This document shows positions 46,819 to 59,595 of a DNA stretch of 64,000 nucleotides, piece after piece. The notes beneath the pieces were generated by a model. The model was not told the origin of the DNA. It did not search any database and saw only the letters and a list, made by a program, of their open reading frames with translations. A program made the translations under genes and the position numbers. Numbering within the stretch: position 1 is the stretch's first letter; each line of letters begins with the position of its first letter. Source of the DNA: Rhodamnia argentea (taxonomy: Eukaryota; Streptophyta; Magnoliopsida; Myrtales; Myrtaceae); NCBI RefSeq assembly GCF_020921035.1, contig NC_063160.1, positions 3,926,501 to 3,990,500 of the forward strand, in the 5' to 3' direction.

Positions 46819-49461
46819 ATGGCTCTCGCAAACACCTCCACTCTCTCCTCCAAATCGCTCTGCAGCGACATGCGCGCCCTCTCCCATCAACCCCACCACC
46901 AACCGGCTGTGCTCTCTCTCGTCGCCCCCAAGACCCACCAGAGGCCCCGCCCCATCTCCGCCGTCCACGCCGCCGAGCCCGCAAAGGCCCCAGCAGGCGC
47001 GGTGGCCGCCAAGCCCGCGGCCCCGGCCGCCGGGAAGTGGGCGGTGGACAGCTGGAAGGGGAAGAAGGCGCTGCACCTGCCTGAGTACCCGGACGCGAAG
47101 GAGCTCGAGTCGGTGCTCCAGACCATCGAGTCGTTCCCGCCGATCGTGTTCGCCGGGGAGGCGAGGAGCCTCGAGGAGAGGATCGGCGAGGCCGCGATGG
47201 GGAACGCGTTCCTCCTGCAGGGCGGCGACTGCGCAGAGAGCTTCAAGGAGTTCAGCGGCAACAACATCCGGGACACCTTCCGGGTGCTCCTCCAGATGGG
47301 CGTCGTCCTCATGTTCGGAGGTCAAGTGCCTGTGATCAAGGTATTATCAATTTCCTTCGTCTTGGCGATTCGTGTGGTCATTGTCGTTTAATCTGAGGTT
47401 TGCGTGCGAAGGATCGGATCACCGTTGATGTGTTTGACCCAAATTTATATGGGAGTGTCTAGGATGAGTTTCAAGATCTCGTGTAAGAATGCGCACGTCA
47501 AGCTGTTTCAAAAGCTTGAATCTTTGAAACGACTCTGGCGGGTCTTGTTGAGACTACTAGTAAACAAGGAAAGGATTGGTGCCGAAAAGAAAAGAGGGCG
47601 GCCCCTCTTCTGACCAAGTAAGGGCTGAGTGTGATGTGGGCGGGATGCATGCGAGGTTGCCCTGGACAGGGAAATCTTGATTTGTACAAAGATTCTGTTT
47701 TTAATTTTGTCGTGTAAAGACCAAAGATCTATGAATTGGGATCTAGATGAGAAGCTCATCATATAGATCACTAGATCTGAAACTGTACATTACATTACAC
47801 CACACCAGAGATGATTTGTCTGTCCTTGATATGCTTTTGGGTGTGCTAAATTTTGACCGGGAGATCTGTTGCTCTCTTGGCTGTCCATTTCGGAGCATGG
47901 ATGTGGAGTTTGGTTTGATATGGCTTCATGAGGATGAGCACGAGCCAAATAATTGACGGAATCTGCGGGTATAATTCGCTCAGGTGGGGAGAATGGCAGG
48001 ACAGTTTGCGAAGCCGAGATCCGACCCGTTTGAAGAGAAGAACGGGGTGAAGCTGCCAAGCTACAAGGGGGACAACATAAATGGCGATGCCTTCAATGAG
48101 AAGTCGAGAATTCCCGATCCTCACAGGATGATCAGATCTTACTGCCAAGCCTCGGCCACTCTGAATCTCTTGAGGGCCTTCGCCACTGGAGGCTACGCCG
48201 CCATGCAGAGAGTCACCCAGTGGAATCTGGACTTCGCTGAGCACAGCGAACAAGGGGATAGGTATAAAGCTCATTTCTCTTGAGGATCTCGTATTCGAAG
48301 ATAACTTTGCTTTTGCCAAGTATCAGCAATCAAATGGCAAAACTTGATTTAATTGCTTTTGGGAATGGTGAACAGGTACCAGGAATTGGCTCACAGGGTC
48401 GACGAGGCCTTGGGGTTCATGGCTGCTGCTGGGCTCACGGTTGATCACCCGATCATGACCTCAACCGAATTCTGGACCTCTCACGAGTGCTTGCTTTTGC
48501 CTTATGAGCAATCTCTCACCCGACTTGATTCAACCTCCGGCCTGTTCTACGACTGCTCTGCTCACATGCTTTGGGTCGGAGAGCGCACCAGGCAGCTGGA
48601 TGGTGCACACGTCGAGTTCCTGAGAGGAATTGCGAATCCCCTCGGAATTAAGGTGTGTTGTGCTATAAGTAATAACTTGAACTCAATCAATTCCTAGTTA
48701 TACATGCTCGACTTGTATGGCACCACATGCAGCATGGAATTGTTGTAGTAACCTTGTATCGTGCTTGCTTTGGTGTGATTTATTTACTAGTGTGGATTTC
48801 AACTTTTCATGCTCCCTGATTCACTGTTGTCTGGTCATTGACTGGCTGATGTAAAAATCCGTTTTCAGGTGAGCAACAAGATGGACCCCAATGAGCTTGT
48901 CAAGCTTGTCGAGATCCTTAATCCGCACAACAAGCCCGGAAGGATCACAGTGATCTGTAGGATGGGTGCCGAGAACATGAGAGTCAAACTCCCACATTTG
49001 ATTAGGGCAGTCCGAAGAGCTGGACAGATTGTGACTTGGGTCTGTGATCCAATGCACGGAAACACAATTAAGGCACCTTGTGGACTTAAAACCCGTGCCT
49101 TCGATGCAATTCTGGTAAGGACTCCTCCATAAATACGATTACTTCGCGGCAATATACTTGGAACAGCTTGATGATGCAATTTCTTTGTGATTGGTAGGCT
49201 GAGGTGCGGGCCTTCTTTGATGTCCACGAGCAAGAGGGAAGTCACCCGGGAGGTGTTCATCTGGAAATGACGGGTCAGAACGTGACCGAGTGCATCGGAG
49301 GGTCACGGACCGTGACATTCGACGATTTGAGCTCGCGCTACCACACACACTGCGACCCGAGACTCAACGCTTCTCAGGCTCTGGAGCTATCTTTCATCAT
49401 AGCTGAGAGGCTCAGGAAGAGAAGGATGGGGACGCAACGGCTTCTCTCCTTGAGTGTTTAA
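46819..49461 (+). CDS. DHS: Class II DAHP synthase, plastid
   Basis: Five exons, 46819-47340, 47984-48261, 48376-48652, 48869-49114 and 49198-49461, join in phase to give 528 residues, the normal length. The first ~52 residues are Ser/Ala/basic and look like a plastid transit peptide. The core matches class II 3-deoxy-D-arabino-heptulosonate-7-phosphate synthase. Metal-ligand candidates by analogy with bacterial enzymes are Cys138 (GGDCAES), His422 (DPMHGNT), Glu464 (HLEMTG) and Asp494 (HCDPRLN). Other family blocks are [12 protein letters not shown] and [16 protein letters not shown]. The enzyme condenses phosphoenolpyruvate and erythrose 4-phosphate, the first step of the shikimate pathway to aromatic amino acids. 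The first intron is the longest (643 bp). Exon 1 is much more GC-rich than the surroundings. A TATA box and CT-rich leader precede the ATG. Confidence 0.97.
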
Positions 49462-49654
49462 GCCGATTCCAAACCGTCGACCTTTCTTCGCCCCGATCCG
49501 AGTTCCGGTGATATTTGTAGTTTACTTGATGTCTATCGTTGTGTTACTAGGGATATGGGTGCATCGTTTTAGCAAATCTGCAAGGGGAATGTTGTTTGTG
49601 TACTTTCTGTATGGTTGTTCTGTGAGACTATCATTTGAAATCATGACGAAAAGC

Positions 49655-49684
49655 AATAAAGATCAAAGGCCATTGTGGCCTTTG
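49655..49684 (+). terminator. Candidate poly(A) signal and small hairpin after DAHP synthase
   Basis: AATAAA at 49655-49660 lies about 195 nt after the stop codon. It is followed at 49663-49685 by a 10-bp perfect inverted repeat (TCAAAGGCCA / TGGCCTTTGA) with a TTG loop. The signal is plausible for 3' end formation; whether the hairpin matters is unknown. Confidence 0.45.
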
Positions 49685-49924
49685 AAATTGAGTGAGTGCA
49701 CTCGTTTGAAACTGGTCTTTGTGAATGCGATTCATTTAACAATTGATGGATTTTGTCAGTGTCCTAGAACACTAATTTTTAAGCAACTAGAAAAAAATTG
49801 AAAAAATTAAAGTGTTTGTTTCATATGTGTGATTAATAAATATTCTTTAACTAACTATACTTAATATCTGGGAGTATCTGTTAGCATTAGACAGCCTAGA
49901 AGAAATTGATAAGTATTTCAAGGT

Positions 49925-50255
49925 ATAATCTTTTGACTCAATGTGTAATGCGGTTCATAAATTTTTAATTTGTTCAATGTGGTCTCTGATTTTTAGGTAT
50001 ATGTTTAATTTAGTTCTTCAATTATATGAAAATATTCAATATTATTGAAGGCCAATATTGAACATTTTCATATAATTAAAGGGCTAAATTGATCGTATAC
50101 TTTAAGACCATGGATAATATTGAATAAAATAAAAGCTCACACTGCATATTAGGTCAAAGTTCAAGGACCATATTAAATAAATTAAAAGTTCGGAGATCAT
50201 ATTACACATTAAGTCAAAGTTTAAAGATCATTTATGTTATTTTTCCTACTTTCAA
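49925..50255. mobile_element. Palindromic element, family C (copy 2)
   Basis: The centre is a clear inverted repeat: TTCAATTATATGAAAATATTCAATATT is answered within ~30 bp by its approximate reverse complement (AATATTGAACATTTTCATATAATT, about 50062-50085). The outer parts carry AATTTGTTCAATGTGGTC against ACCATATTAAATAAATT. Non-autonomous, no ORF. Confidence 0.6.
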
Positions 50256-50489
50256 AGTATTGGCAGTCAAATTTGTATCCATTTTACTCGAGGTTTTTTA
50301 TGAGGAAATTACACTTTTTGGGAAAATTGAGGTTTGATTCTTATGTTTTGTTGGATGATAATATTAATTTTTGTACTAGTCTCCAAAACTAGCTCAAGTG
50401 CTTTTGTCAAAATTCAGCGCAAAATATGTCGAAAATTGCTAAGTTACCATTAGCAACTGACATATGGCGCGACGCCTACATAAATAGCT

Positions 50490-50760
50490 CATGAATTTGT
50501 GTCCAATATGTAATGCCGTCACTTGACTTTTAATTATGCAATATGGTCTTTGACCTTTGGTCCAATGTGCAATGTTGTCCTTGAAATGTCGTCCCTAATT
50601 TATTGGTAAATGGTCAAGTTAGTTCCTGCACTATATGAAATGACGTAAAAATTGAACATTTACCAATAATTCAAGAATCACATCGAACAAATTAAAAGTA
50701 CATGGATGACACTGCATATCGGAGCAAACTTCAATAATCATTATGTCATATTCCCCGTAA
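50490..50760. mobile_element. Palindromic element, family C (copy 3)
   Basis: Repeats the family C blocks: CAATATGTAATGCCGTC, AATATGGTCTTTGACC and the inverted half TCGAACAAATTAAAAGTACATGG. The central arm is TTGGTAAATGGTCAAGTTAG against TTGAACATTTACCAA. Confidence 0.55.
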
Positions 50761-53190
50761 GTTTCTCAACAAATAACACTCTTGATCATCGCTCACATTT
50801 AGGCCATGTATTTTGTTTTGCAATGTTACAAATCTTATCGATTGGATAGCAAGTTAAAGTTGTAGTTATCTGACCAGAAAAATAAATTTGTAGTTAGAAT
50901 ATTTGAAAATTATTGTGTTTGTGTAAAAGTAATCATGGGAAACCGATATGAATTGAAGTTGAAATTGAGGAAGCCTTCGTTGAATCAATGAAAACCATCG
51001 TAACGGGGATGGGACTATCCATCAGATTGGCCACTAATAGTTCGTTTTAATTTGACATTTTCACAAGATATTGGATGGAAATGCTATGGGAGTAAATAAG
51101 TTGTCCTTGAGAAATGCTATAGGTAGTTCTGTCACTAAAATTAAGCATATGGATCGAAGCTGATCGTTCCTAAAGGTACGAGGATCAAAAGCGTAATTTA
51201 ACTTTCAAAACTTATGCGCATAACTTCCATGTTTGATGGTTCAGCAATTTCCGGTGAATTTTGATCGACTATCTTTTATGGAAAGGCTAATATTATTGCC
51301 AAAGAAGAGTACCAAAATGAGAATTACAACCAAACAAAGTACAAGGTTCAAAAGCGAAATACTCAATAAGACAGGGAACAAAGTGCAAATTCGCCATGGT
51401 GGGCTCCATATGGCACCGTCGGCTATGATCGACCCGATCTATATGGATCTAGATCTAGGCCCTTATCCTCTTGTACATTGGATGCGATTCTAATCACAAA
51501 TTGTTTATCTATAAAACTATTACATGAGGAGACAAATTTCTCGTGATATAAAAGAAATATAATGTGTTGAATGGTCATATGGGTGCCGTTGAGCTGCGAT
51601 TTTGATCGGCGTCAAACTAAGAAGATGACGAGCTTCCATAAGAATTGGGGCACTCCCCCTCGAAAAATGGATAGCGAGACAAAAGTGCCTTATCGTCTTG
51701 GCCGTTGGCTTGGCTTGTCTACATTGTTTCTATTCATCATGAACTAATAATTCGACGTGACAAACCAACTAATAGAGAAATTCTCGCTTCAATTAGTACA
51801 CTAGACATATGATTTGTGACCTTTAGGTGCTCCTCGCCCTATCATCTTTACCTCAATCAACGACCGAACATCACGTGCCATCGAGCTGATTTCTTTGGGT
51901 CTGCTCCCTGTAAAAAGCAGAGTTGACATTGACTGGTTGTGTGATCTCGCTTCGAGGAAATGGGAAATGCTCGAGTCAACCCAGGTTTTCTCCGCAGAAG
52001 TTCCACGTTCATCTCATGTTCAGTTCGGATATGAACATCGGAAACTGTCTAGACAATTCACAAACACACGACTTTTCCTTGGATGTTGTCGTGGATCGTG
52101 TTTCATGTTTTGGACTGTGCTCACTTGACTTTACTAGTGCGACAAGAGATTCATTTTCCTTCCAACTGTTCCGACATAGTTCAACTATTAGATCTAAGAA
52201 TAAGTATACCAGCGTGATTGAGTCTCTTGAAACATTTAATAAGTGCATGCTAAAACTATTAGGCCCCAACGACCGTCGCCGGCCCTTTACGGCGATTGGC
52301 AACAGTGGCGTCAGCCCACGGGCGAGGGCTTGTGGCTCCTTTTTTTTCAACTTGGGTTTTCAAAAAAGTATATCGTTTTAGAGTAATTATGTAAGATTTA
52401 ATAACAAAATATAAAAATAACAAGTGACAAAGAGTAAATGATAAAAGAAATACCTCATCGGCATTTTTCGTTAGCCAAATATATAGAGCTTACGGAAGAA
52501 CATAATTGCACGAGTTTAGTAAATCCTAAGATTTGATTGCACTTTTTAAAAAAAAAAATTAGGACTCAATCGTACTTTTGTGATAAGTTTTAGGGTTTCT
52601 GATACACTTATTTATTAGATTTACGTGCTCTTTATATACATATTTATATGCTTTAAAACATGTAGTTTCCATCCATTTATTAATTTAAGGTTTGGACTTG
52701 GACTGTCTAACATATTTTATGATCCCACCTCTTATGGTAGACCAAATTACCCTTTTTGACTCCATAACCAGAATGGAGTACATTTAGATATGCAAGCCTG
52801 AACATTTTGTATCATTGGTGAAAGTAACTTCTAAACATAGATCTTCATGCCATCCTTAGACTATGTTTGGACGAGAGGGAGGGGAAGGAAGACAAAAGAA
52901 AATGACATGAACTTTGGATTTTTCCTCCTCTCCATTCTCACAAAAAGTTTTACAAATTTTTCATATTTTTCCACAAATTTTCATTCCCTTCATTTTTCCT
53001 CATTTTCCAACTAAAGCCAAGGCACGATTTTTCAGCCTACAAAGATTGAAGGGTGACGAGGCGTTATCTACCATAATTGTAGCTAGATTCACCAATGGCA
53101 ATAATGAACCCCAAGGATAGGTCTATTTTAGCTGACATTCCTCAATGATAACAGTGCTTAAACATGAATAACCATTTTTCCTCAGCAACC
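50761..53190. other. Intergenic DNA without recognised gene
   Basis: Several ORFs of 68-152 codons occur (for example 51233-51493, 51923-52381) but none has a domain, partner exon or coding-like composition. It may contain decayed retroelement sequence. Confidence 0.4.
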
Positions 53191-53194
53191 TATA

Positions 53195-53560
53195 ATCTCG
53201 GGTGATATCGCAAACCGATACACTTATGACAAATTTATCTTTGTCAATTTTCATTTAATTTTACCTTCAAGTTACTGAGTTAGATAACATGTGGTAGTTG
53301 ATGGGTATACAATTTTGGGGTGTTTACACGCTATTTATCACATGTGTACCGGTTGGGGTTTTTTGTTCTATTAACCCAATTTAATAGAAATTAACAGAGG
53401 GCAAACTTATTACATATGTTTTTGGTTGTTAAAAAATTAGTTTTTGGTAAATTTGTCACAAGTGTACTAATTTGAAATTCTTTGTGATAAAAAAAAATTA
53501 ATTTGAGGTAAACTTATCACATGTGTATCGGTTTGAGATTTTTTGTGTTATTAACTCTTG
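53195..53560. mobile_element. Fold-back element, family B (copy 3)
   Basis: Phrases AACCGATACACTTATGACAA, GTGTACCGGTTGGGGTTTTTT and GGTAAATTTGTCACAAGTGT appear in the inverted order seen in the other family B copies. The left arm is shortened. Confidence 0.55.
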
Positions 53561-54324
53561 TTCAAATTGATCATAAAATACTATTCTTGAAAACTCATTA
53601 TTACATGAGGCTGGAAGGACGTAAATATCCCTATCTAAGTGTGCCAAATAGTAACATGGCTCGTTCAATTTCAAAACAAATCATGGATCTCCCAATAACA
53701 TCATTTAGTCAATTGCAAAAGCATGCACATTACAAATTATTTGATAATAATATTCAAAGGACTTAATTAAATGTTATTTGATTTCGAAACCCAAACTGTG
53801 AAAACCCTTTTTCCACTATAGCTGCTCACGCTCCAAAATGGCGACTCCGCTAAGGGCTCATTAGCGATAGCTATCCACAGGGTTCGAGCTACAAGTGGTT
53901 TTTCAGTTAAGTCATGCAATAATGTCAAAAATTCACATGTTGTCTATGCCTGATTGTTCTCTTCACTTTAACTACTTCGTGTTGTTACTTCTATTATAGT
54001 CAATTGTTTATTTACTTTATCCATGTTTTTTGTTGTTAATTCTGAAATTATTGTGCATAGACTAGTTAAAATGGATCATAAACTCATTTATTAACTTATA
54101 TATCATGGGTTGGATTGATATATGCGTTAGTTGTATTCAATAAATGTAAAAAAGGGGTTCACAACTAAATTAAACCAAACTCACCTTTACGATTTTGTCT
54201 TTATTATCTATTGCGCTTACTTACTCCATACTCTCACATCGGTTTATGTATGATTTTTTCTAGACTGGATAAATCTGAAAGTGTCATAGTAATATGAATA
54301 GGATCGGGAATGAGTTGGATATGT

Positions 54325-55100
54325 TGGGATTCAGAGCACAACCACAACAAATTAAAGCGTAAAGCGAGAGAGAGAAATTAACATAAGATTTATCCTAGTT
54401 CACCTTAAGTTATGGCTACATCCAGCAGACGATTTCATTATAATTAGCACATCATACCTCTCGTTACACCACTCAATTACAAGGAAAAAAAGTATTTATA
54501 GCAATATCTATTCATAAACCGAAGCCCAATGAAAAAAAAATATGGACTCAAACTATAAAAGCCCTCTAGCGGGTCAAGGGCGCTGCCCTCGTGACCCCGT
54601 TTGCTCACCTTGAAGTGCGACCCACGTGTCTTCTTGTCAATAGAAAATATGAACCACACCCTAATAGGATATGAGTTAGATCGGGTATGGATCACTAGAT
54701 TTATATTGCTTGAAAATGGGTCAAAACGTGTTAAATGAGTATATTTGGGTCAGTCCATTTTTGACCCAACCCTACCCACTAGCTTGACAGGTCTAATTGC
54801 ACATGATCTGATCACAAGATTACATTGCATTCACGTACATAACAAATGGTCGGACCTAGACCGGCTAGGAGCCCTTAGGTTAGAAGGAGGGTGATTAACC
54901 TACAACTGTCGTGATAAGTGCGACCGGAAGCGTGAAAACCGTCAGCTCATCTCCTCTCGTTCGTTGACCCAAGGATCGGGAAGGATTGAGGTGGAAACCG
55001 TTATACCCACGTATTAGCATTGCCTAGTCCAGCAATCCACCACGGTTTGTGCACCAATTTTTACTAGGTTTTGTAATACTTCCACTGTGAATGTAGTACT
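54325..55100. mobile_element. Candidate LTR-like fragment upstream of gag relic
   Basis: Starts near TGTTGGGATTCAGAGCACAA and contains TTTATCCTAGTTCACC and AGTTATGGCTAC, typical of short plant LTRs. A matching second LTR, primer-binding site or polypurine tract was not located, so this is tentative. Confidence 0.3.
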
Positions 55101-55239
55101 GCATGGTCAGTACAGAGATCTTCATCAAGGTAAACCTCTCTTGAATTTTTTAGTTATACTCTTATTAAGTCGTGAAAGCATAGATCCTGAAAACCACCAT
55201 GGTTTCCGAAGTCCGATCCAAACTAGATCTAAGACCAGA

Positions 55240-56390
55240 ATGGCACGAGAAAGATCCTCGGTCACCGGCGCCCACTTCCTCGCCTTTGAACAGAACTTCA
55301 GGGACCTCTCGGCTAAGTTCAACAAGATTTTGCGATCGTTTCTTCTAGTATGGCCACGCACTTCGAGACAAACGAAGCTGCTGGTGGAGCGCCTCCTGTG
55401 GCGATACCGGTTAAAGGATCAGACCTCTCCAGACCATGGGAGGGGACAACAACTCACGAGCTTCCAGAAGTCGAAAGACGAAGAGGAGAGGAAAAGGGGA
55501 AGCTGAAGAGAAAAAGGTTGGCCCGCCTCCAAGAAGAGATCAAAGCCATTGGGAGGCTGGGCGATGTAACCAAAACTCGCTTTGAGGATATGAGATGATT
55601 CTTCACTAACATTAAGATCCCAGAAAAGCTCGAGCTACCAGAGTTCGACAAGTACGTACAATGGTACCTGTTGTCCAGTGACTCACCTGAGGCTCTTTGG
55701 AATGAAAATGACTGCTATCGAAGAAGCCCAAGCTGATGCACCAGACCTGTCAAGAAAGCCACCCTAGTTCGGTGCTTCGATGGTTTTCCCAGTTGGTCCC
55801 GAGTAGTGACCTCTTCGCATGGAATGACCGTGTCGAAGTGTTTGTCCAGTAGTACCGATTCAGCATAGAGATCGCTCCTACTCGTTAGGACATGGAGAAA
55901 TTGCCAAGTACTAGCTTGAGTAGGCCGTCCAAGTCGGACCTCCCATTCATTGATGATGATAAGGAGATGATTTTCAATATCTTCATGAAAACTCCTCAAG
56001 GCCCCTTACTATAGACTAATGGCCTCCTCCAACTTTGCAACCCTAGCGACTACCGGAGAGAGGATTGACGATGGTCTCTCCACACGGGTCAGATTCAAGA
56101 GATGTTGAAGCCTCTAAGGAAATCCATTTGAGAAAAGGCAAGGGAAAGGAACCAGCGGCGAGCATTATCCAACAAACTCCCCAGATGCAGAAGCCTTTCG
56201 CCATCGTAGTGCAGAATCACAAGGGTGGTGGCTCGGCTCCTCTAACCAGGATAACAACCCGCGCTGGAACCATCGAAAGTTCGCTCCACTCAAGTTTCAA
56301 GCTCCGCCGTAGAGTGCAAGATCTTCAGGATACTAAGAAACATGGAGTTTTGACTTTGAACAAGAAGAGCAAAAGCCACATGTCATGAAT
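55240..56390 (+). pseudogene. Decayed Ty3/Gypsy-type gag relic
   Basis: Three frames each give part of a gag-like protein separated by stops and shifts. The tell-tale piece at about 55800-55910 reads AWNDRVEVFVQ, a stop, then YRFSIEIAPTR, a stop, and DMEKL. This matches the W-DL---F--QY-FN-E-AP-R pattern of plant Retrotrans_gag. Before it lie a basic, helix-rich segment (EEKGKLKRKRLARLQEEIKA) and KIPEKLELPEFDKY. After it comes a basic ORF (56065-56388). No protease, reverse transcriptase or integrase follows, so the element is dead and truncated. Confidence 0.6.
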
Positions 56391-56399
56391 TCAATATTC

Positions 56400-58330
56400 A
56401 TGTCAAGAAAAGAGGATCTCTTAGATGGAGTTCTTCGGGGTGCTTATGGACAACGTTTCTGTCCATCCAAGTCAATCACCGTATGCAAAATGTTATCATA
56501 TAGAAAAAGAAAATACGAGAAAATTATTATGCTTGATACGTGATGATTGATTCGAGTGGACTGTGATAGAATGCTCAAAAAGCGCCTGAAAATTCCTAGA
56601 GAAGAGAAAAGCTAATTCTAATCTATACAAGAGACGATACCACACCATTTGAACATCAGAAATTGCCCTATGTAACTCTTGAAGAATGGCATATTTATTG
56701 GTTGTGGGCTTCATAGGACTTTGGACACAGATCAAGTTTTAATTAGAGAACGATGATGGTGTTGGTTGAAGGAGAGAGACAAGCCCAAAACATTTTTATG
56801 GGCTCCTTTAACTTGACCAAGAATTGCCAAAGAAGCCTTCCAACGCTGGACCCAAGAATTAACTGCTTTTATTTTCTATTAAGATATTAAATGCAATTTG
56901 TCATGTTTCACCCGTTTAGAACTTTCTATCTCAATCACTTTTTAAACAATCAATTTACACTTTGAGCTTTCCTACTAAAAGTGGACTCCAATAATGTGCC
57001 TAACAAGAAGTTATTGCTTGGTTTATAAATCGTATAACCCCAAATGCATCTACCCCATTGATCATTTAGGTCCCACGATTAACTTTTCTCCCCGACAAAG
57101 GACCGTGATCTGATATGAGACTTTGATTTTTTGTGCATAGTGGGAACTAAGTGCCGCCCAAACAGAATGCTACCACATGGGAGCCACCTTTTGAATCTTG
57201 TAAGGGCAAAGTGTTCCACGGTGGGATGCATCTCTTGGAGTCATGGAGCCACCTCTAGAATCCTACTAATGCAGCCATCCATGTATTTCGACAGGATTAG
57301 CTATATTGCATGCATTACCGAATAGCATCCGTTTGATGTATTATTGATTAGCATTTCCTGTCGCAAGAATATGTAATGAACAACTTGCTTAGCAACATTG
57401 ATTGCAGGTCTATTTGGATTGGGGAGATAGCAAATCGAGGTCCAATTTCGAGGCGTTTCATTTTTCTACATCCGTTTAGGTTATTGAAGTGATAAGGTGG
57501 TTTGAAAATTAAATTAGAGAAATTTCGAGGATCAATTTATTTAACAAGAGGAGAATGTGACAAGTTTGATGTTTTTGTGACTGATTAAAAGGTGACTCTT
57601 ACCTTGTGTCTGTTGCTGCTTTTGTAGGTCCGTCACATGGAATGAGATCCGAGAATGTAACACTCGGTTTCCATGCAAGAAGTATACGGAGTTATCTTTG
57701 GATTAACTATGAAATCTCACATCATCTTTGCTTTCATTGTACGATTTGAAGAATTTGGATAGGATGAATACAGATTACAATTCATTAGAGAAGGCTGGCA
57801 ATTAAAAGAACGTTTGATTTTTAAAAGAGTGCTCCGAGACTCTCGGTAAGTATAGAAAATAAGAAAACGGCTGATTTTTAAAGTATTTATTATCATATGT
57901 CACGAGAAAAGTCAACACATTAACACGTATAACCTTTTCTTAAGTGCCCTTGAATTACTCTTTAACAAGTTAATTTAATAAATAACCGCATCTATTAATC
58001 TAAACTAATGGTTTTATTTCTTAGTAATCTGAATCACCCAACTTGCCTCTTTCATCCCTAAGTAAATCAATCTTACACAAATTAACCGTCTCACACAAAT
58101 TAACGTCAAATTTGTAACCTAAAAATAGTTAGAACAAAAATCTCGACGTGTTAGTAATAATAACTCCCGTCCTGGTTATGTTAATTGCTAATTATTTTAC
58201 TTGACGCTTGAATTTGTCATTTCAATGATACTATTAGTAATGTAATATTGTGATACGATAACACCTAAAATGATTAACCTTATATTGCAATCTTCAACAT
58301 ATTTTTAAATTGTCAAATTATATAGTAGAC
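56400..58330. other. Intergenic DNA, no gene seen
   Basis: AT-rich spacer with no supported ORF or repeat boundary. Confidence 0.4.
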
Positions 58331-58337
58331 TTATCAT

Positions 58338-58627
58338 AAATGAATAAACAAACATATATGGATATTTGATATAATCAAGTTTGTTATGGAGTATTCAACT
58401 CATGATTAGCTATCAAAGTTATAATAATCATACTCCTCCTGCTTATAATTTCAGGGCCATTTTGGAAATTATGGTATTACAAAAATGAATAAGCAAACAT
58501 ATATGGATATTTGATATGATCAAACTTGTTATGGATTATTAAACTCATGAGTCGCTATCAAAGCGATAATAATCATATTCCTCGTGCTTTTAATTTCAGG
58601 GGCATTTTGGGAATTATGAAATTATTC
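58338..58627. repeat. Tandem duplication, unit about 145 bp
   Basis: Copy 1 (58338-58482) begins AAATGAATAAACAAACATA and copy 2 (58483-58627) begins AAATGAATAAGCAAACATA. Both go on with ATATGGATATTTGATAT, then CTATCAAAG, AATAATCATA and AATTTCAGGG, with only scattered substitutions. Confidence 0.85.
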
Positions 58628-58653
58628 CTCTCTTGTGTATGTTATTTGTGAAA

Positions 58654-59166
58654 GGGTCAATACCACAAATAGCCTTAAACTAGTGCATCCGTGACAAATT
58701 TACCTCAAACTATTTTTTTTACTCCCATAAATTTCAAGTTGGTATCCTTGTGATAGATTTATCCCAAACTATTTTTGACCATCAAAAACCCTAAATTAGT
58801 AAAACTGTGATAAATTCACCCAAAACTAATTTCTTTTACCACAAAAAATCCCAAATTGGTATACATATGACAAATTTGCCCTATGTTAGTTTCCGTTAAA
58901 TTGAGTTAATACCATAAAAAACCGCAACTTGATACATCTATAACAAACAGAGGGTTACATATACACCCCACAATTGTCATGTGTTATCCAACTTAGCAAT
59001 TTGATGGTAAAATTTAACGAAAACTAACGGAGGGTAATTACGGTTGTACTAGTTTTGGGTAGATTTGTCATGGGTGAATCAGTTTGAAATTTTGGTTGGT
59101 CAAAAAATAATTTGGGGTAAATTTGTTATACATATACCAATTTGAGATTTTTGGTGGCACTAATTC
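58654..59166. mobile_element. Fold-back element, family B (copy 4), 9-bp TSD
   Basis: Left end GGGTCAATACCAC and right end GTGGCACTAATTC are inverted. Arms contain the repeated unit AAACTAxTGCATCCGTGACA / TGGGTAGATTTGTCATGGG and the family B centre ATTGTCATGTGTTATCC and ACTAACGGAGGG. Flanks TTTGTGAAA (58645-58653) and TTCGTGAAA (59167-59175) match at 8 of 9 bases. Confidence 0.7.
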
Positions 59167-59564
59167 TTCGTGAAAATAGATTGTGGAGCCTTATTCAAAT
59201 AACTACAATCAAAACGAGCTATTAATATTTATTGTATCGCGTTTCTTAAACTCTTCCACGGTAAATATTATGGTTTTCTCTCTAGGCGACACATGTGCAT
59301 CAAGGCAAATTTCATTTAAAAAGAACAATTTTAATTTTTGCATTCGGATTTTAGCCTTTTTTTCGTACCAAAGAAAAAAAAAAGAAAACGATTATATTTA
59401 ATTCATATTATTTAATTAGATTTGATTCTTCAATTTCCTAAGAAATCTCAAATTCTTCTTTTTCTGGAAAAAAAAAAAGAAAAGAAAAGAAAAAGGAAAA
59501 AATCAAAATCGTCCTAAACCTTCCATCTCCTTAATCAAATTCAGCTGGGGCTTCGGGGAGGGTT

Positions 59565-59590
59565 TGAGAGAGAGAGAGAGAGAGAGAGAG
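59565..59590 (+). repeat. (AG)n tract in PABN 5' leader
   Basis: About thirteen AG units end five bases before the PABN start codon at 59596, so they lie in the 5' UTR or core promoter. Confidence 0.9.
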
Positions 59591-59595
59591 TGAGG

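Noticed and set aside
46639-47325. A 228-codon ORF on the minus strand opposite DAHP synthase exon 1
   Set aside because: It is a shadow of the GC-rich exon on the other strand; the plus-strand product is unmistakable and the minus frame has no domain.
51923-52381. 152-codon plus-strand ORF
   Set aside because: No domain or similarity I recognise, and an antisense ORF of similar length spans it; probably chance or decayed repeat.
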